DNA of 64,000 nt from Parabacteroides sp. PF5-9 (GTDB lineage Bacteria > Bacteroidota > Bacteroidia > Bacteroidales > Tannerellaceae). Both the position numbers and the translations under genes were made by a program. The stretch covers positions 1 through 64,000 of the forward strand of contig NZ_JARXWG010000002.1 of the NCBI RefSeq assembly GCF_029893105.1, read 5' to 3'. Position 1 is the first letter of the stretch. Each line of letters starts with the position of its first letter. Of this stretch, positions 53,081 to 63,502 are shown in pieces. The notes under the pieces are model-generated. The model was given only the letters and a program-made list of their open reading frames with translations, was not told the origin of the DNA and searched no databases.

Positions 53081-55426
53081 TTATTCGGTTTTAATACTAT
53101 CTACCGGATTAGCATTGGCAACTCTCCAACTTTGAAATGTGACGGTTATTGAGGTGATTACTAAAACAATCAGAAAAGCTAGTATAAAAACCCACCAGTA
53201 TATCGGTGTTTTATAAGCAAAATTTTCCAGCCAACGTGAAATGGAATAATAGGCCACTGGAGCAGCAAAAACAAAACAGAAGAACACGATCCGAAAGTAG
53301 CTGGTATTGAATAGAATCAGTATCTCTTGTGTTGTTGAACCTAATACTTTTCGGACACCAATCTCTTTTTTTCGGTACTCACTTTCAAAAACTACTAATC
53401 CGAAAACTCCTACAATAGAAATAAAAATAGCGATCAAACTGAATAATGTAATCTGTGCACTTAAACGTCTTTCCTTTTCATACGTACTATTTAAAACCGA
53501 ATTATAAAAACGGATGTCAAAAGGATATTCGGAATCAAAGCTTATTAAGGTTTCCTGTACATGTTTCATCGCTGTTCGTAGATCAGAACCTGCTTTTACT
53601 TTTACATAGGCATATTGGGGTTGATTACCCCAGTTTTCGGTTCCCCACACATAAAAGGCCATCGGAGTCGTCTCTGTCCGGAAAGAAGAGAACTTAACAT
53701 CTGGCATGAACCCTATAATTTTTATCCCTTCGATCTCTTCATCTAACTCTAATGCAAAATCATGACGCGCTCGCTGGTTAAAGATAAATACGCCATTTTT
53801 TGTCAATTGATCCTCTTCGCGAAAATTACGCCCCTCTAAAACGTCTATTCCTATCACTTCCAGAAAAGAGGCATTAACAGGTAAACATTGAAAAACGATA
53901 TCTTTGTCCCGGAATTTTCTTCCCCACCCCATATATTGATCCTGACTGGATAACAGATTCTCCGAATAGGTCACTCCATCAATACCAGCAAACGACTGGA
54001 TTTGATTGGAAAAAGCATCCCTGTTTTTATTTATTGTGCGATTGATATTCGTTACAATCAGTTCGTCTTTGTCATAACCCAGAGACGAATTTTGCATGTA
54101 ATAATTTTGCAAATACATAAATGAAGCTCCTATAATTAATGCAAAAGAGGCCATAAACTGGATACCGATCAAGATACTTCTTAATTGCTTGCCTTTGGGA
54201 GATAAACCAAAACCTCCTTTTAAAACCAATGCTGGAGGAAATGAAGTCATATAATAAGAGGGATAAAGACCTGCCAACAGACCTGTAACTAGGGCAATCA
54301 CCAATGTACTAATAACGATATACGGGTGAATAAGGATAGAAATATCGGCATCAATTAAGTGAACGGCCGGAGTAAATTGAAGCAAATGCACAAACCCCAA
54401 GGCGATTAAAAATGAGATAAAACAGATTATCATTGCTTCAATCACTAAAGAAAGTCGAATTCTATGTTCGTTCTCACCCAACACCTTTTGCGTATTTATG
54501 CTTTTTATGCGCATGGGAGTTAATGCCGTACTGAAATTGGTAAAATTAATTCCACCAATCAAGATAATCACAAATGCAATCCCCAATAAGACTAAAAGCG
54601 TCTGTTTACTTGTTTTGGGGGCAAAATCGTATGTAGCATCATTTATGAAATGAATATCATTGATATTGGTTAATCGCTGACCAGCATCTCCTACCCACTT
54701 ATAATTCTCATTTAAAGTGTTCCAGTCAAAATTTCTTCTGAAATTGTCGATTAAATGAATGCTGTTTTCCGGTTGGTCAACCCGTATATAAAGTTCATAA
54801 TTACTGTTTCCCCAACTATTAATATTTTCATTTGCCGGTATAGAGAGATAAATCCCGTTTTTCACGATTGAATTTTTAGGAAAATCTTTATACACCCCTC
54901 CTATTGTATAATTCTGAAATTCTGTATGAATCACTTTATTGACAGCAGAGACCTGACCAAACATTTTCTGAGACAGACTGAACGGGATCAATATTTTTTC
55001 CGGATCTTCCAACGCTTTTCCTGAGCCTTCCAATAGATCAAATTCGAAAACATCCATATAAGACGGATAGACTCTGATTATACTTTCTTCAAAAGTATGT
55101 CGGTTACCGTTGTTTTCAACGGAAAAAAACATCTCACCTCCAAAAGAACTTGAAATAGCCCCAGCTACAATATGTGGAGAAGATTGGATAATGACATCTG
55201 CCAAAGGACGAGATATAATTGCTTGCGCCTGACTGTCCCATGTCAATTCTACCCGATAAATACGATCCCAATTGTGATGCATTTTATCAAAATTGTAATC
55301 ATAATCCAGTTGCATAAAAATGACCATAAAAGCCATAAATGCAACGGATAAACCTAAAATATTTAGAACTGTGGCTGTTTTAAAACGCCTTAAGATGCTC
55401 AGAAAATTGCGTATAATAGTCTTCAT
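53081..55426 (-). CDS. FtsX/MacB-type ABC transporter permease (paralog 1)
   Basis: A 781-residue permease with an N-terminal membrane helix, a large periplasmic MacB_PCD domain (about 45-280), two FtsX membrane blocks (about 285-450 and 670-775) and a second periplasmic region between them. Such permeases work with a cytosolic ATPase to move or extrude lipids, peptides or antibiotics, or to use mechanotransmission. The closest relative is the adjacent permease (paralog 2): beginnings (KT.LRNF..ILRRFKTAT.LN) and ends (VTFQSW.VANANPVDSIKTE) are nearly identical. Last gene of the cluster; it ends 67 bases from the clpC stop. Confidence 0.9.
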   Translation of the reverse strand: MKTIIRNFLSILRRFKTATVLNILGLSVAFMAFMVIFMQLDYDYNFDKMHHNWDRIYRVELTWDSQAQAIISRPLADVIIQSSPHIVAGAISSSFGGEMFFSVENNGNRHTFEESIIRVYPSYMDVFEFDLLEGSGKALEDPEKILIPFSLSQKMFGQVSAVNKVIHTEFQNYTIGGVYKDFPKNSIVKNGIYLSIPANENINSWGNSNYELYIRVDQPENSIHLIDNFRRNFDWNTLNENYKWVGDAGQRLTNINDIHFINDATYDFAPKTSKQTLLVLLGIAFVIILIGGINFTNFSTALTPMRIKSINTQKVLGENEHRIRLSLVIEAMIICFISFLIALGFVHLLQFTPAVHLIDADISILIHPYIVISTLVIALVTGLLAGLYPSYYMTSFPPALVLKGGFGLSPKGKQLRSILIGIQFMASFALIIGASFMYLQNYYMQNSSLGYDKDELIVTNINRTINKNRDAFSNQIQSFAGIDGVTYSENLLSSQDQYMGWGRKFRDKDIVFQCLPVNASFLEVIGIDVLEGRNFREEDQLTKNGVFIFNQRARHDFALELDEEIEGIKIIGFMPDVKFSSFRTETTPMAFYVWGTENWGNQPQYAYVKVKAGSDLRTAMKHVQETLISFDSEYPFDIRFYNSVLNSTYEKERRLSAQITLFSLIAIFISIVGVFGLVVFESEYRKKEIGVRKVLGSTTQEILILFNTSYFRIVFFCFVFAAPVAYYSISRWLENFAYKTPIYWWVFILAFLIVLVITSITVTFQSWRVANANPVDSIKTE

Positions 55427-55438
55427 CTCTACGGATTA

Positions 55439-57781
55439 TTATTCGGTTTTAATACTATCTACCGGATTGGCATTGGCAACCTGCCAACTTTGGAAAGTAA
55501 CCGTTGCTGTTGTTATCATAGTCACTAACAGAAACGAAAGTGCGAACACCCACCAATACACCGGTGTTTTATATGCAAAGTTCTCCAGCCAAATACGGAT
55601 GACATACACTGCAATCGGTATTGCAATCACAAAACAGATCGTTAATATTTGTACGTAACGGGAGTTAAACATCGATAAAATTTCTCCGGTAGTGGAACCT
55701 AATACCTTTCGGATACCGATTTCTTTTCGTTTATACTCACTCTCAAACACCACCAGTCCGAAAACACCTACGATAGAAATTAATACGGCTATCAGACTGA
55801 ACCAAGTGATCAATGAGGTCATGTTTTGTTCTTTTTCATATAAACGATGAAGTATATCGTCATATAATCTTACATTAAAAGCATATTCCGGAGAAAGACT
55901 ATTTAATGTACTTTTGACATGAGCAATGGCTGCCGACATATCCGTATTCGCTTTTACGCGTATATACGCCCATTTATTCCCGGAAAAATAATAGTCGTTG
56001 ATAAGGATAAAAGCCATAGGTTCTATTTTATGTCGTAAGGAAGTGACATTAATATCCGGTATAAAACCAATTACTTCACCATTAGACAATTTATCCCCTA
56101 CAGAAAAACCAAATTCGCGCCGGGCCGATTCATTAAAAATATAGTATGATTTTTCCCCTTCATTCCGATCGCTTTTAACAAAATCTCTTCCGGCTGTTAA
56201 TTGAATATCCATTGTTTTAAGAAAGTTCAGATCAACCGCTAATACCTGAAACATATAATTCTCTCCTTTCACTTCTCGCGACCATTTAGAATAATAATCG
56301 GAACTTGATAACAGATCACCAGCCAAAGCAACACTCTCGATATTAGAAAATGCCAAAAGTCCGTTTTCGAAAGCTTCCTGGGATTTTCGGATATCATTAT
56401 TCAGATCTGTAATGATGATCTGATCTTTATTGTATCCTAAAGATGTTGTATGTACATATCTTGTTTGCAGATACATAAACATGGCGACAACAATTAAAAC
56501 AAATGAGGTAACAAACTGTATTCCCATCAATGAATTACGTAATTTGCGACCTTTAGGGGATAAACCAAAACTACCTTTTAATACCAGAGCAGGAGTAAAA
56601 GAGGTCATATAGTAGGCAGGATAAATTCCGGCAAAAAGTCCAACAACCAATGCCATTATTCCGGCAATCACCACCAGTTGAATATGGTCGAACAACGCAA
56701 TATTAATATCCAGTAATGTATTCAAAGAAGAAAGGGATAATAAATGAACTAAACCAATGGCAATCAGCCAGGATATAAAACATATTCCGACAGCTTCTGT
56801 TACTAATGAGCCTCTGAGTCCTTTTTCTGATGCCCCCAACACTTTTTGCGTATTGATACTTTTAATACGTAGAGGTGTTAGTGCAACACTATAATTCGTG
56901 AAATTAATCGTTGCAATCAGCAAAATGACAAAAGCAATACCCACTAATACAAGTAATGTCGATTTACTGGTTTTATTGACTGTGTCAAATTGCATATTTG
57001 TATTAAAATGGATCTGCGTAAATGGAGTGAAATGACATTCTATATTCATTCCGGATTCTTCCCATTGGCCTTTATACTGCTCAGCAATGTGAAGTTCAAG
57101 TATTTCTGCAGAAGAAGGATGATCTAAACGTAGATACGATTCATAATTTAAATTATTCCATTCGGTAATGTCTTTTTCCGGGTTAATCTCTTTATAGATG
57201 ACGTTGGCCACGGAGGTGTTTGACGGAAAATCACGGTATACCCCGCCGATTGTCCAACGAAATGTTTCTCCGATCAATAGCTTATTCAAGGCCATATTAT
57301 TACCAAACATTTTCCGGGCCATACTCTCAGGAATCAACACCGTATTCGGTTGTTCTATAGCATTGGACAGTCCTTCTGTCATCTCAAACTGAAAAACATC
57401 CGGAAACCCTTTAGACACATCTATCACTTTCTCCGAGTACCAATCTTTACTCCTATTTTGTTCGACATAGAAAAAGCTATTATTGACAGATGCCTGCATA
57501 GCCGAAACGATAGCGCCTGCTTCTATATGTGGAGAATCCTTTAACAGGTTTTCCAATAATGGCCGGGATGTAATCGCATAATGCTCCCCATCAATCACAG
57601 TCTCAATCCGAAAAATACGATCTGCGTTTTTTACGGATTTATTAAATCCCAGATCATAAGCAATCTGCATCATTATAATGATAAAGACACTAAAGGCAAC
57701 TGATAATCCGGCGATATTTAAAAATGTTGCTGTTTTAAACCGTCTTAATATATTCTGGAAGTTTCGTAGGATTGTTTTCAT
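55439..57781 (-). CDS. FtsX/MacB-type ABC transporter permease (paralog 2)
   Basis: A 780-residue permease with the same layout as its downstream neighbour: MacB_PCD, two FtsX blocks, C-terminus ANANPVDSIKTE. The ATG at 57781 (MKTILRNFQNILRRF) is chosen; the longer frame from 57811 is less likely. Over the last 42 bases of coding sequence the two paralogs differ at one position, while the bases just beyond diverge strongly, pointing to tandem duplication with conversion or selection. It is 12 bases upstream of paralog 1 and is probably co-transcribed. Confidence 0.9.
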   Translation of the reverse strand: MKTILRNFQNILRRFKTATFLNIAGLSVAFSVFIIIMMQIAYDLGFNKSVKNADRIFRIETVIDGEHYAITSRPLLENLLKDSPHIEAGAIVSAMQASVNNSFFYVEQNRSKDWYSEKVIDVSKGFPDVFQFEMTEGLSNAIEQPNTVLIPESMARKMFGNNMALNKLLIGETFRWTIGGVYRDFPSNTSVANVIYKEINPEKDITEWNNLNYESYLRLDHPSSAEILELHIAEQYKGQWEESGMNIECHFTPFTQIHFNTNMQFDTVNKTSKSTLLVLVGIAFVILLIATINFTNYSVALTPLRIKSINTQKVLGASEKGLRGSLVTEAVGICFISWLIAIGLVHLLSLSSLNTLLDINIALFDHIQLVVIAGIMALVVGLFAGIYPAYYMTSFTPALVLKGSFGLSPKGRKLRNSLMGIQFVTSFVLIVVAMFMYLQTRYVHTTSLGYNKDQIIITDLNNDIRKSQEAFENGLLAFSNIESVALAGDLLSSSDYYSKWSREVKGENYMFQVLAVDLNFLKTMDIQLTAGRDFVKSDRNEGEKSYYIFNESARREFGFSVGDKLSNGEVIGFIPDINVTSLRHKIEPMAFILINDYYFSGNKWAYIRVKANTDMSAAIAHVKSTLNSLSPEYAFNVRLYDDILHRLYEKEQNMTSLITWFSLIAVLISIVGVFGLVVFESEYKRKEIGIRKVLGSTTGEILSMFNSRYVQILTICFVIAIPIAVYVIRIWLENFAYKTPVYWWVFALSFLLVTMITTATVTFQSWQVANANPVDSIKTE

Positions 57782-57881
57782 CTTTTTAGGATATAAAGGT
57801 TGTAAGTACATCTTATCTTCACAGGTAAGATGTACCCAATTAAACTAATCTTAAATTCTCAATTAAACTAAAACCAACAAA

Positions 57882-58562
57882 TCAAATAAATTCGCTTACC
57901 GAAGAGACAATGCTACCATCAAACAAGTTGATGACACGGTGAGCAAAACTTGCATCATGTTTGGAGTGGGTTACCATAATAATGGTCGTTCCTTCCTTAT
58001 TCAGTTCAGTTAGTAATTGCATCACCTCTGCCCCGTTTTTAGAATCCAGATTACCGGTCGGCTCATCAGCAAGGATCATCTTCGGGTTGGAAACAACCGC
58101 ACGGGCTATGGCAACACGTTGTTGTTGACCTCCTGAAAGCTGTTGTGGGAAATGGGCAGCACGATGACTAATATTCATTCGTTTTAATATTTCAGTGACC
58201 ATTTGTTTCCGTTCCGCAGCTTTAATCTTCAGGTAAGTTAACGGAAGTTCCACGTTTTCGAACACATTCAATTCGTCGATCAGGTTAAAACTCTGGAATA
58301 CAAAACCGATATTACCTTTACGCACCTGTGTCCGTTCCCGTTCTTTTAAATGCCCGACTTCCAGTTCTCCCAGGTAGTAATCCCCTTCGGATGGATTGTC
58401 TAATAATCCCAATATATTCAGCAAGGTTGATTTCCCACAACCAGATGGGCCCATAATAGCCACAAATTCACCGTCTTTTACTTCTAATGATACTTTATTC
58501 AAAGCAATTGTTTCCACTTCTTCCGTCCGGAAAAACTTACTTAAACCTTCAATTTTAATCAT
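57882..58562 (-). CDS. ABC transporter ATP-binding protein, MacB/LolD type
   Basis: A 226-residue ATPase with Walker [10 protein letters not shown] (about 38-46), Q-loop, signature [14 protein letters not shown], Walker [16 protein letters not shown] and the H-loop [10 protein letters not shown]. It is the only ATPase in a cluster with four permeases, so it likely serves all of them. Promoter sequence just upstream is sigma-54-like, and it lies 100 bases upstream of the paralog 2 permease on the same strand. Confidence 0.94.
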   Translation of the reverse strand: MIKIEGLSKFFRTEEVETIALNKVSLEVKDGEFVAIMGPSGCGKSTLLNILGLLDNPSEGDYYLGELEVGHLKERERTQVRKGNIGFVFQSFNLIDELNVFENVELPLTYLKIKAAERKQMVTEILKRMNISHRAAHFPQQLSGGQQQRVAIARAVVSNPKMILADEPTGNLDSKNGAEVMQLLTELNKEGTTIIMVTHSKHDASFAHRVINLFDGSIVSSVSEFI

Positions 58563-58601
58563 GGTTGTATGTTTTAATAATTATAATCTTTTATTCTGAT
58601 A

Positions 58602-58619
58602 AACCAAAGAGTGTGCCAA
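58602..58619 (-). promoter_or_regulatory. Sigma-54-like promoter of the ABC ATPase gene
   Basis: On the minus strand TTGGCACACTCTTTGGTT has GG at 58617-58616, ten bases, then GG at 58605-58604 (consensus GC). The -24 half is exact. It would start transcription near 58592, about 30 bases before the ATG. An inverted repeat lies upstream at 58672-58690. Confidence 0.5.
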
Positions 58620-58671
58620 ATATAATATATCATTGTTTATCAGTCTAATAATATTCTCGTCTCATTTCTTA

Positions 58672-58690
58672 TTGTCCAATTTTTTGACAA
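58672..58690 (-). promoter_or_regulatory. Candidate activator site upstream of the ABC ATPase
   Basis: TTGTCCAA-TTT-TTTGACAA is an inverted repeat with seven of eight pairs matching and a 3-base spacer. It is about 55-75 bases upstream of the -24 element, a usual position for an NtrC-family enhancer site. The role is inferred. Confidence 0.4.
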
Positions 58691-58744
58691 GTATGTATAA
58701 AATTTAGACAAAAATATCTTGTAAAGCGTTCTTACAAACACGCT

Positions 58745-61078
58745 TTATTCCCTTTTAATACTATTCACAGGATTCGTATTTGCTGCTCTTTGGCTCTGCC
58801 AGAATACCGAAACGAATGAGACCAACAAACAGAAAACACCTGCTGCAATAAAAATCCAGGGACTTAGTGATATATGATAAGAATAATCGGATAACCACCA
58901 CTTTTTCATAATATACCATATAATCGGAGTCGCAACGACAAAAGCGATTAACACAAAACTCAGGAATCGCCAAATCAGCCGGTTAAGCACCTGTGCATTG
59001 GTTGATCCGAATACCTTACGTACAGCGACTTCACGCGAGCGTTGCTGAATGAAATAGGTCGACATAGCCAATAGTCCCAACAATGAAATAAGAATAGCTA
59101 TAATCGTAAAAACAACGACTAATTTAGCCATACGCGTCTGTTCTTCGTAGGAATCTTCGATCTGTTGATCCACATATTTCCCGGTAAACTCCAATTGAGA
59201 AATCCGCTCATACACTTCTTTGATCTGATCGCGAGCCACAAAAGGATCCCCCTGCACTTCAACCATCGCGTTCCAGGGATATATATCTTCGGATTTACGC
59301 ACTTCGACTATCACCGGTTGTTTCCGGTGTAAAATATTACTTAACTGAAAATCACGGACTATACCGGCTATGATGTACGGATCACCCTCTTCCCACAATT
59401 TAAGTTCCGTCACATCCATCGGTAAACCGGTTTCGACAAGTGTCTGTTCATTCAGGTAAAATTGAGATCCTGATGTCGCACTGTTTTGATGAATGATCTC
59501 AAAGCCCAGCATATTGAAATACGTACTATCCCCTATTAAGAATTGAAAGGAGATATTTTTATCTTCATAAACAACGGTCGAGTTGTTCCCTCTGTCGAAC
59601 GGACTACCTTGTGCCAAGGCCACTCTTTTTATTGATGCCAATTGTCGTAACTCATTTGTAAACGTATTTATTTTCTCCCGGCTTTCAAACTGATAAGTAG
59701 GGACATACATAATATTGGTTTTATTATATCCCAGTGGCGCATTGATCATGTGATTGATTTGCAAGATCATGGTCAACGATGCTGCCAGCAGCATGATGGT
59801 AATGATATTCTGGAAGGTAATAAACACCTTGCTGAACACCATTTTAGTCTTTGTCCGGAATCCACCCTTTACAATATCAATCGGTTTTGAATTGGATATA
59901 ATCGTCGCGGGAAGAAGTCCGGAAACAAACCCTATACCCACGATCAAAAGCACTGCGAAAAGAGAATTTGTAAAAGTAAAACTACCTTTAAGGTCGATTG
60001 TCACTTGTAATAGATCGTTGGCATAAGGCAATACGGCAAAAGCCAACAAAACACCCAATACAAATGAAATCAGACACAAAAGCGTAGATTCCAAAATCAA
60101 ACGCATAAACAACTCTCCGCGAGAAGACCCTAACAGCCGGCGAGTTGCCATCTCTTTGGCCCGCGAACCGGTTTGCGCCACGGTCAGGTTAATATAATTG
60201 ATTACAGCAAAGATCAGAATCAGAATGCCGACCAACATAAAGACCAGTACGAATGTCCAATCGCCCTGTTCGAATCCGATGGTATATCTTATGTCCGAAA
60301 AATAGGTCTCTTTTAAAGGTATTAATACGACCTTCTGTATAAGTTCCCGTTTATAAATCCAAAAGATCTCTTTCAAAAACTGAGCCATATCTTCCGTTCT
60401 GGATTGGATATCAGTCCCCTCTATGACTTGAAAAAAGACCTGACAGCCTGCGGCATTATTTCCAAATTCGGAATCAAGCGCAGGGTTCGTAAAACGGATA
60501 TTATTTATTTTAACGACGATATCGCTATACGGGATGGTGGAGTTCTTAATATCCTTCATAATCCCATTCACTTTTACGGTCACCGAATCGTTGATCTTGA
60601 TATATTGGCCAAGCGGATCACGATCGCTGAAGGCTTTTTGGGCAAACGTTTCGGAGATAACCGCATACTCTTTGACTTCCAATACCGTGCGATAATCCCC
60701 CTGAAGCAACGGAAAAGTAAACATATCAAAGAAAGTCGTATCTGTATAGAGCAAATCGGCTTTAAACTTCTCTTCGCCCACAAAAACAGGAGCATCCGAC
60801 CGGTTAACCATCGGACACATCTTTTCAATCTCCGGATAGTGTTCAGCCATACGTTCCCCTATTCGCCAGGCAGATCCGATATTATTTTCATTTCCCAGCG
60901 CATAGATGCGATCGCCTTTTTCCTGAAACTTGTCCGTCGAAAGTCCCTGTATCACATACACTGCGATCAAGATGACAAACATCAACGAAACGGATAACCC
61001 AAAAACATTGATCGCAGTAAAAACCTTACTTTTACTCAGGAACTTGAGAAAAGATTTGATGTTTAGTAGATTGTACAT
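58745..61078 (-). CDS. FtsX-type ABC transporter permease (third permease)
   Basis: A 777-residue permease from the ATG at 61078 (MYNLLNIKSF); a GTG 42 bases upstream would overlap the preceding gene and is not preferred. It has the MacB_PCD periplasmic domain, two FtsX membrane blocks and the C-terminus AANTNPVNSIKRE, matching the family end. It is less like the downstream pair than they are to each other. It lies 182 bases upstream of the ATPase gene, with the sigma-54-like promoter in between. Confidence 0.88.
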   Translation of the reverse strand: MYNLLNIKSFLKFLSKSKVFTAINVFGLSVSLMFVILIAVYVIQGLSTDKFQEKGDRIYALGNENNIGSAWRIGERMAEHYPEIEKMCPMVNRSDAPVFVGEEKFKADLLYTDTTFFDMFTFPLLQGDYRTVLEVKEYAVISETFAQKAFSDRDPLGQYIKINDSVTVKVNGIMKDIKNSTIPYSDIVVKINNIRFTNPALDSEFGNNAAGCQVFFQVIEGTDIQSRTEDMAQFLKEIFWIYKRELIQKVVLIPLKETYFSDIRYTIGFEQGDWTFVLVFMLVGILILIFAVINYINLTVAQTGSRAKEMATRRLLGSSRGELFMRLILESTLLCLISFVLGVLLAFAVLPYANDLLQVTIDLKGSFTFTNSLFAVLLIVGIGFVSGLLPATIISNSKPIDIVKGGFRTKTKMVFSKVFITFQNIITIMLLAASLTMILQINHMINAPLGYNKTNIMYVPTYQFESREKINTFTNELRQLASIKRVALAQGSPFDRGNNSTVVYEDKNISFQFLIGDSTYFNMLGFEIIHQNSATSGSQFYLNEQTLVETGLPMDVTELKLWEEGDPYIIAGIVRDFQLSNILHRKQPVIVEVRKSEDIYPWNAMVEVQGDPFVARDQIKEVYERISQLEFTGKYVDQQIEDSYEEQTRMAKLVVVFTIIAILISLLGLLAMSTYFIQQRSREVAVRKVFGSTNAQVLNRLIWRFLSFVLIAFVVATPIIWYIMKKWWLSDYSYHISLSPWIFIAAGVFCLLVSFVSVFWQSQRAANTNPVNSIKRE

Positions 61079-61112
61079 ATTTGATTTTTTAAATTGTTCA
61101 AAAAACAGCTTT

Positions 61113-63488
61113 TTATTCACTCTTCACACTATCTGCCGGATTGGCTGTTGCCGCCCGGTAACAATTTACACCGGACACAACAAGGATAATAGCCCATACA
61201 AACAGTCCACATAACAAGAAGTATATGACAGAAAGAGATACTTTATCTGCAAATTGTTCTAACCACTTTGTCAGCACAAAATAGCCAATGCCCCCACCGA
61301 ATAATAGAGCAGGTATAGCCATACGGGAAATATCGCTCAGGAATAAGGTCTGGATATTCAGAATTGTTGCCCCGTTCACTTTACGGATAGCTGTTTCTTT
61401 TTTCCGACGGCTCATCTCATCATTGGTATACCCGATCAATCCAATCAGACAGATCAATAGAGTGATCAGTCCACCCAATAATACCTGATTACGGAATAAC
61501 TCCGAATCATGATAACGGCCTAACATTTCACCAGCAAAAGAATAGGTCTCTATATTTTTCGTCGGCATTAAACCATTTAACAGATCATTGATATTTTGGA
61601 TCCCTTCGGGAGTCAGGTTATAGAATTTAATTAAAAGCATAGGAGGCCATTTTGTATCATAGAAAAGAACGGTCGGACGAGTATCATGAGAACCGATTGT
61701 TCCCACCATAAACTCTTCATACACCCCACAAATGGTAAATAAATATTCTTTACCATTGCTATGCTCACTCACATAAATACTCTTGCCTATTACTCCATCC
61801 TGCCAACCGGTATACGACAGTATTTTATCGACAAAACTCCGGCTCACCATGACTTCATCTGATACAGTCACATTTTCACGGAAATATTGCCCCTCTATGA
61901 TGGGGATCTCCAGCATATTCAAATAACCATTACCTACCCAATACTGATCGGAGATATTAAACAAATCACGATCATCATCCGGCAGTCCGATGTTATTCCC
62001 ACTGCCCCAATAAAAGGGTAAATGGCTAAAAGTCGTTACAGCTTCTACCTCGGCCAAACGCCCCACTTCATCAACAGCCTTCTGCCGAAGAGCCGGATCA
62101 ACACCAGACAGATCACAATAAGCCAGATTTTCATAGGTATAACCCGGATTATTGTTAATCATATAATTATATTGCCGTCCGATAAATAATAATAATGTAA
62201 CGAAAAATCCGGCAGCGATAAACTGTAAAAAAAGAAGTCCCAGTTTCCATAAGCGTTTGCTCTCGGTAAAATGACGAAATGCCACCGCTACCGGTATACG
62301 TGCAAACAGATACGCCGGAATTAATCCGGATACTAAAAAAACAAGTAGACAGACCCCCAGTAATAACATGCTACTTTGCCAGGTAAATAAGGCCGTGATC
62401 GACGTATCTATCAAATCTTGAATCACCCCCCTGAAAGCAAAAATCAAGAGAAAGGCCAAGAATAGAGAAACGACCAGATCAACAAATGTTTCCATCAACA
62501 TTCGATTTCGGATATTATTCTCCGACGCTCCGTAACACTTATAGACAGCCATCTCTTTCGAGCGGTTCACTAATGAGGAAATTACAATCATGACATAATT
62601 CATAATTGCAGTAAACAACAAAGCAAAAGCCAGTAAAGAGAGAAGCAGCATTATGCGTTTCACTTCCGGATCGCCGCTATGTACTTCCGATAAAGAAAGA
62701 AAACTATAATCAATGGAAACTCCAACTTCTTTCAAGCGTTCCAACGGCAAATATTTTTCTTTCATAACCTGTATCCGATCCGTAAATGATACAGGATCAA
62801 CTCCCGGTACCACTTTTATATACGCCGAATAACGTTCGTTCCCAGTCCAGCCCAATGATCCGTCCCACATGAAGTTGGAGATCGAATTCATCGAAATAAT
62901 CAGATCGTATGCCATGTGTGTATTTTCCGGAAGATCCTCAAAGACACCACCGACAGTCAGAACCTTGCCCGGGAAATTATCAAATTGAAATGTTTGCCCC
63001 ACCGCTTGGCTGACTCCCCCCATATGTTCCGCGATCTTACGGGATACCAAGGCATATAAAGGGCGTCTTAAGGTTTCTTTCACCTCTCCGGCCAATACCG
63101 GACGGGGAAAGAGATCAAACAAACAAGTATCTGCTAATATAGGTTGGCTTTTTATCTTTTTCCGGTCTTTTGTAAAGAAGACTCCATCACCGTTTAATGC
63201 AGTAAAACGAGTGGCAGCTTCTACTTCAGGAATCATCTCCTTCATGCCAACAGCAACACCACCGCTGATACGTTTTAATGGATCTTTTTCGCCTTCCAAT
63301 GTCACATAATTCACTTGTATTTGATAGATAGACTCTTTCTCCGGATAAAAATCGTCATATGATTGTTCGAAATATACTTTGGCAATCAAAACTAATCCCA
63401 TGGACAAGCCTATTCCCAGAGTGAATATTTTCATCAAATTACTCTTGCCTTTTTTGAATAACGACCGTATTAATACTGCATTTATCAT
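61113..63488 (-). CDS. FtsX-type ABC transporter permease (fourth permease)
   Basis: A 791-residue permease with N-terminal helix (SNLMKIFTLGIGLSMGLVLIAKVYF), periplasmic domain, two FtsX blocks and the end AATANPADSVKSE. It is the most divergent of the four. It follows the membrane-fusion protein by 14 bases on the same strand, so the MFP, this permease and the third permease form a unit. The stop at 61113 lies 34 bases upstream of the next start. Confidence 0.88.
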   Translation of the reverse strand: MINAVLIRSLFKKGKSNLMKIFTLGIGLSMGLVLIAKVYFEQSYDDFYPEKESIYQIQVNYVTLEGEKDPLKRISGGVAVGMKEMIPEVEAATRFTALNGDGVFFTKDRKKIKSQPILADTCLFDLFPRPVLAGEVKETLRRPLYALVSRKIAEHMGGVSQAVGQTFQFDNFPGKVLTVGGVFEDLPENTHMAYDLIISMNSISNFMWDGSLGWTGNERYSAYIKVVPGVDPVSFTDRIQVMKEKYLPLERLKEVGVSIDYSFLSLSEVHSGDPEVKRIMLLLSLLAFALLFTAIMNYVMIVISSLVNRSKEMAVYKCYGASENNIRNRMLMETFVDLVVSLFLAFLLIFAFRGVIQDLIDTSITALFTWQSSMLLLGVCLLVFLVSGLIPAYLFARIPVAVAFRHFTESKRLWKLGLLFLQFIAAGFFVTLLLFIGRQYNYMINNNPGYTYENLAYCDLSGVDPALRQKAVDEVGRLAEVEAVTTFSHLPFYWGSGNNIGLPDDDRDLFNISDQYWVGNGYLNMLEIPIIEGQYFRENVTVSDEVMVSRSFVDKILSYTGWQDGVIGKSIYVSEHSNGKEYLFTICGVYEEFMVGTIGSHDTRPTVLFYDTKWPPMLLIKFYNLTPEGIQNINDLLNGLMPTKNIETYSFAGEMLGRYHDSELFRNQVLLGGLITLLICLIGLIGYTNDEMSRRKKETAIRKVNGATILNIQTLFLSDISRMAIPALLFGGGIGYFVLTKWLEQFADKVSLSVIYFLLCGLFVWAIILVVSGVNCYRAATANPADSVKSE

Positions 63489-63502
63489 GAGTGTTTTTTC
63501 TT

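Noticed and set aside
61079-61120. Extended start (GTG at 61120) for the third permease
   Set aside because: It would overlap the upstream permease gene; the ATG at 61078 gives the family start and fits the spacing.
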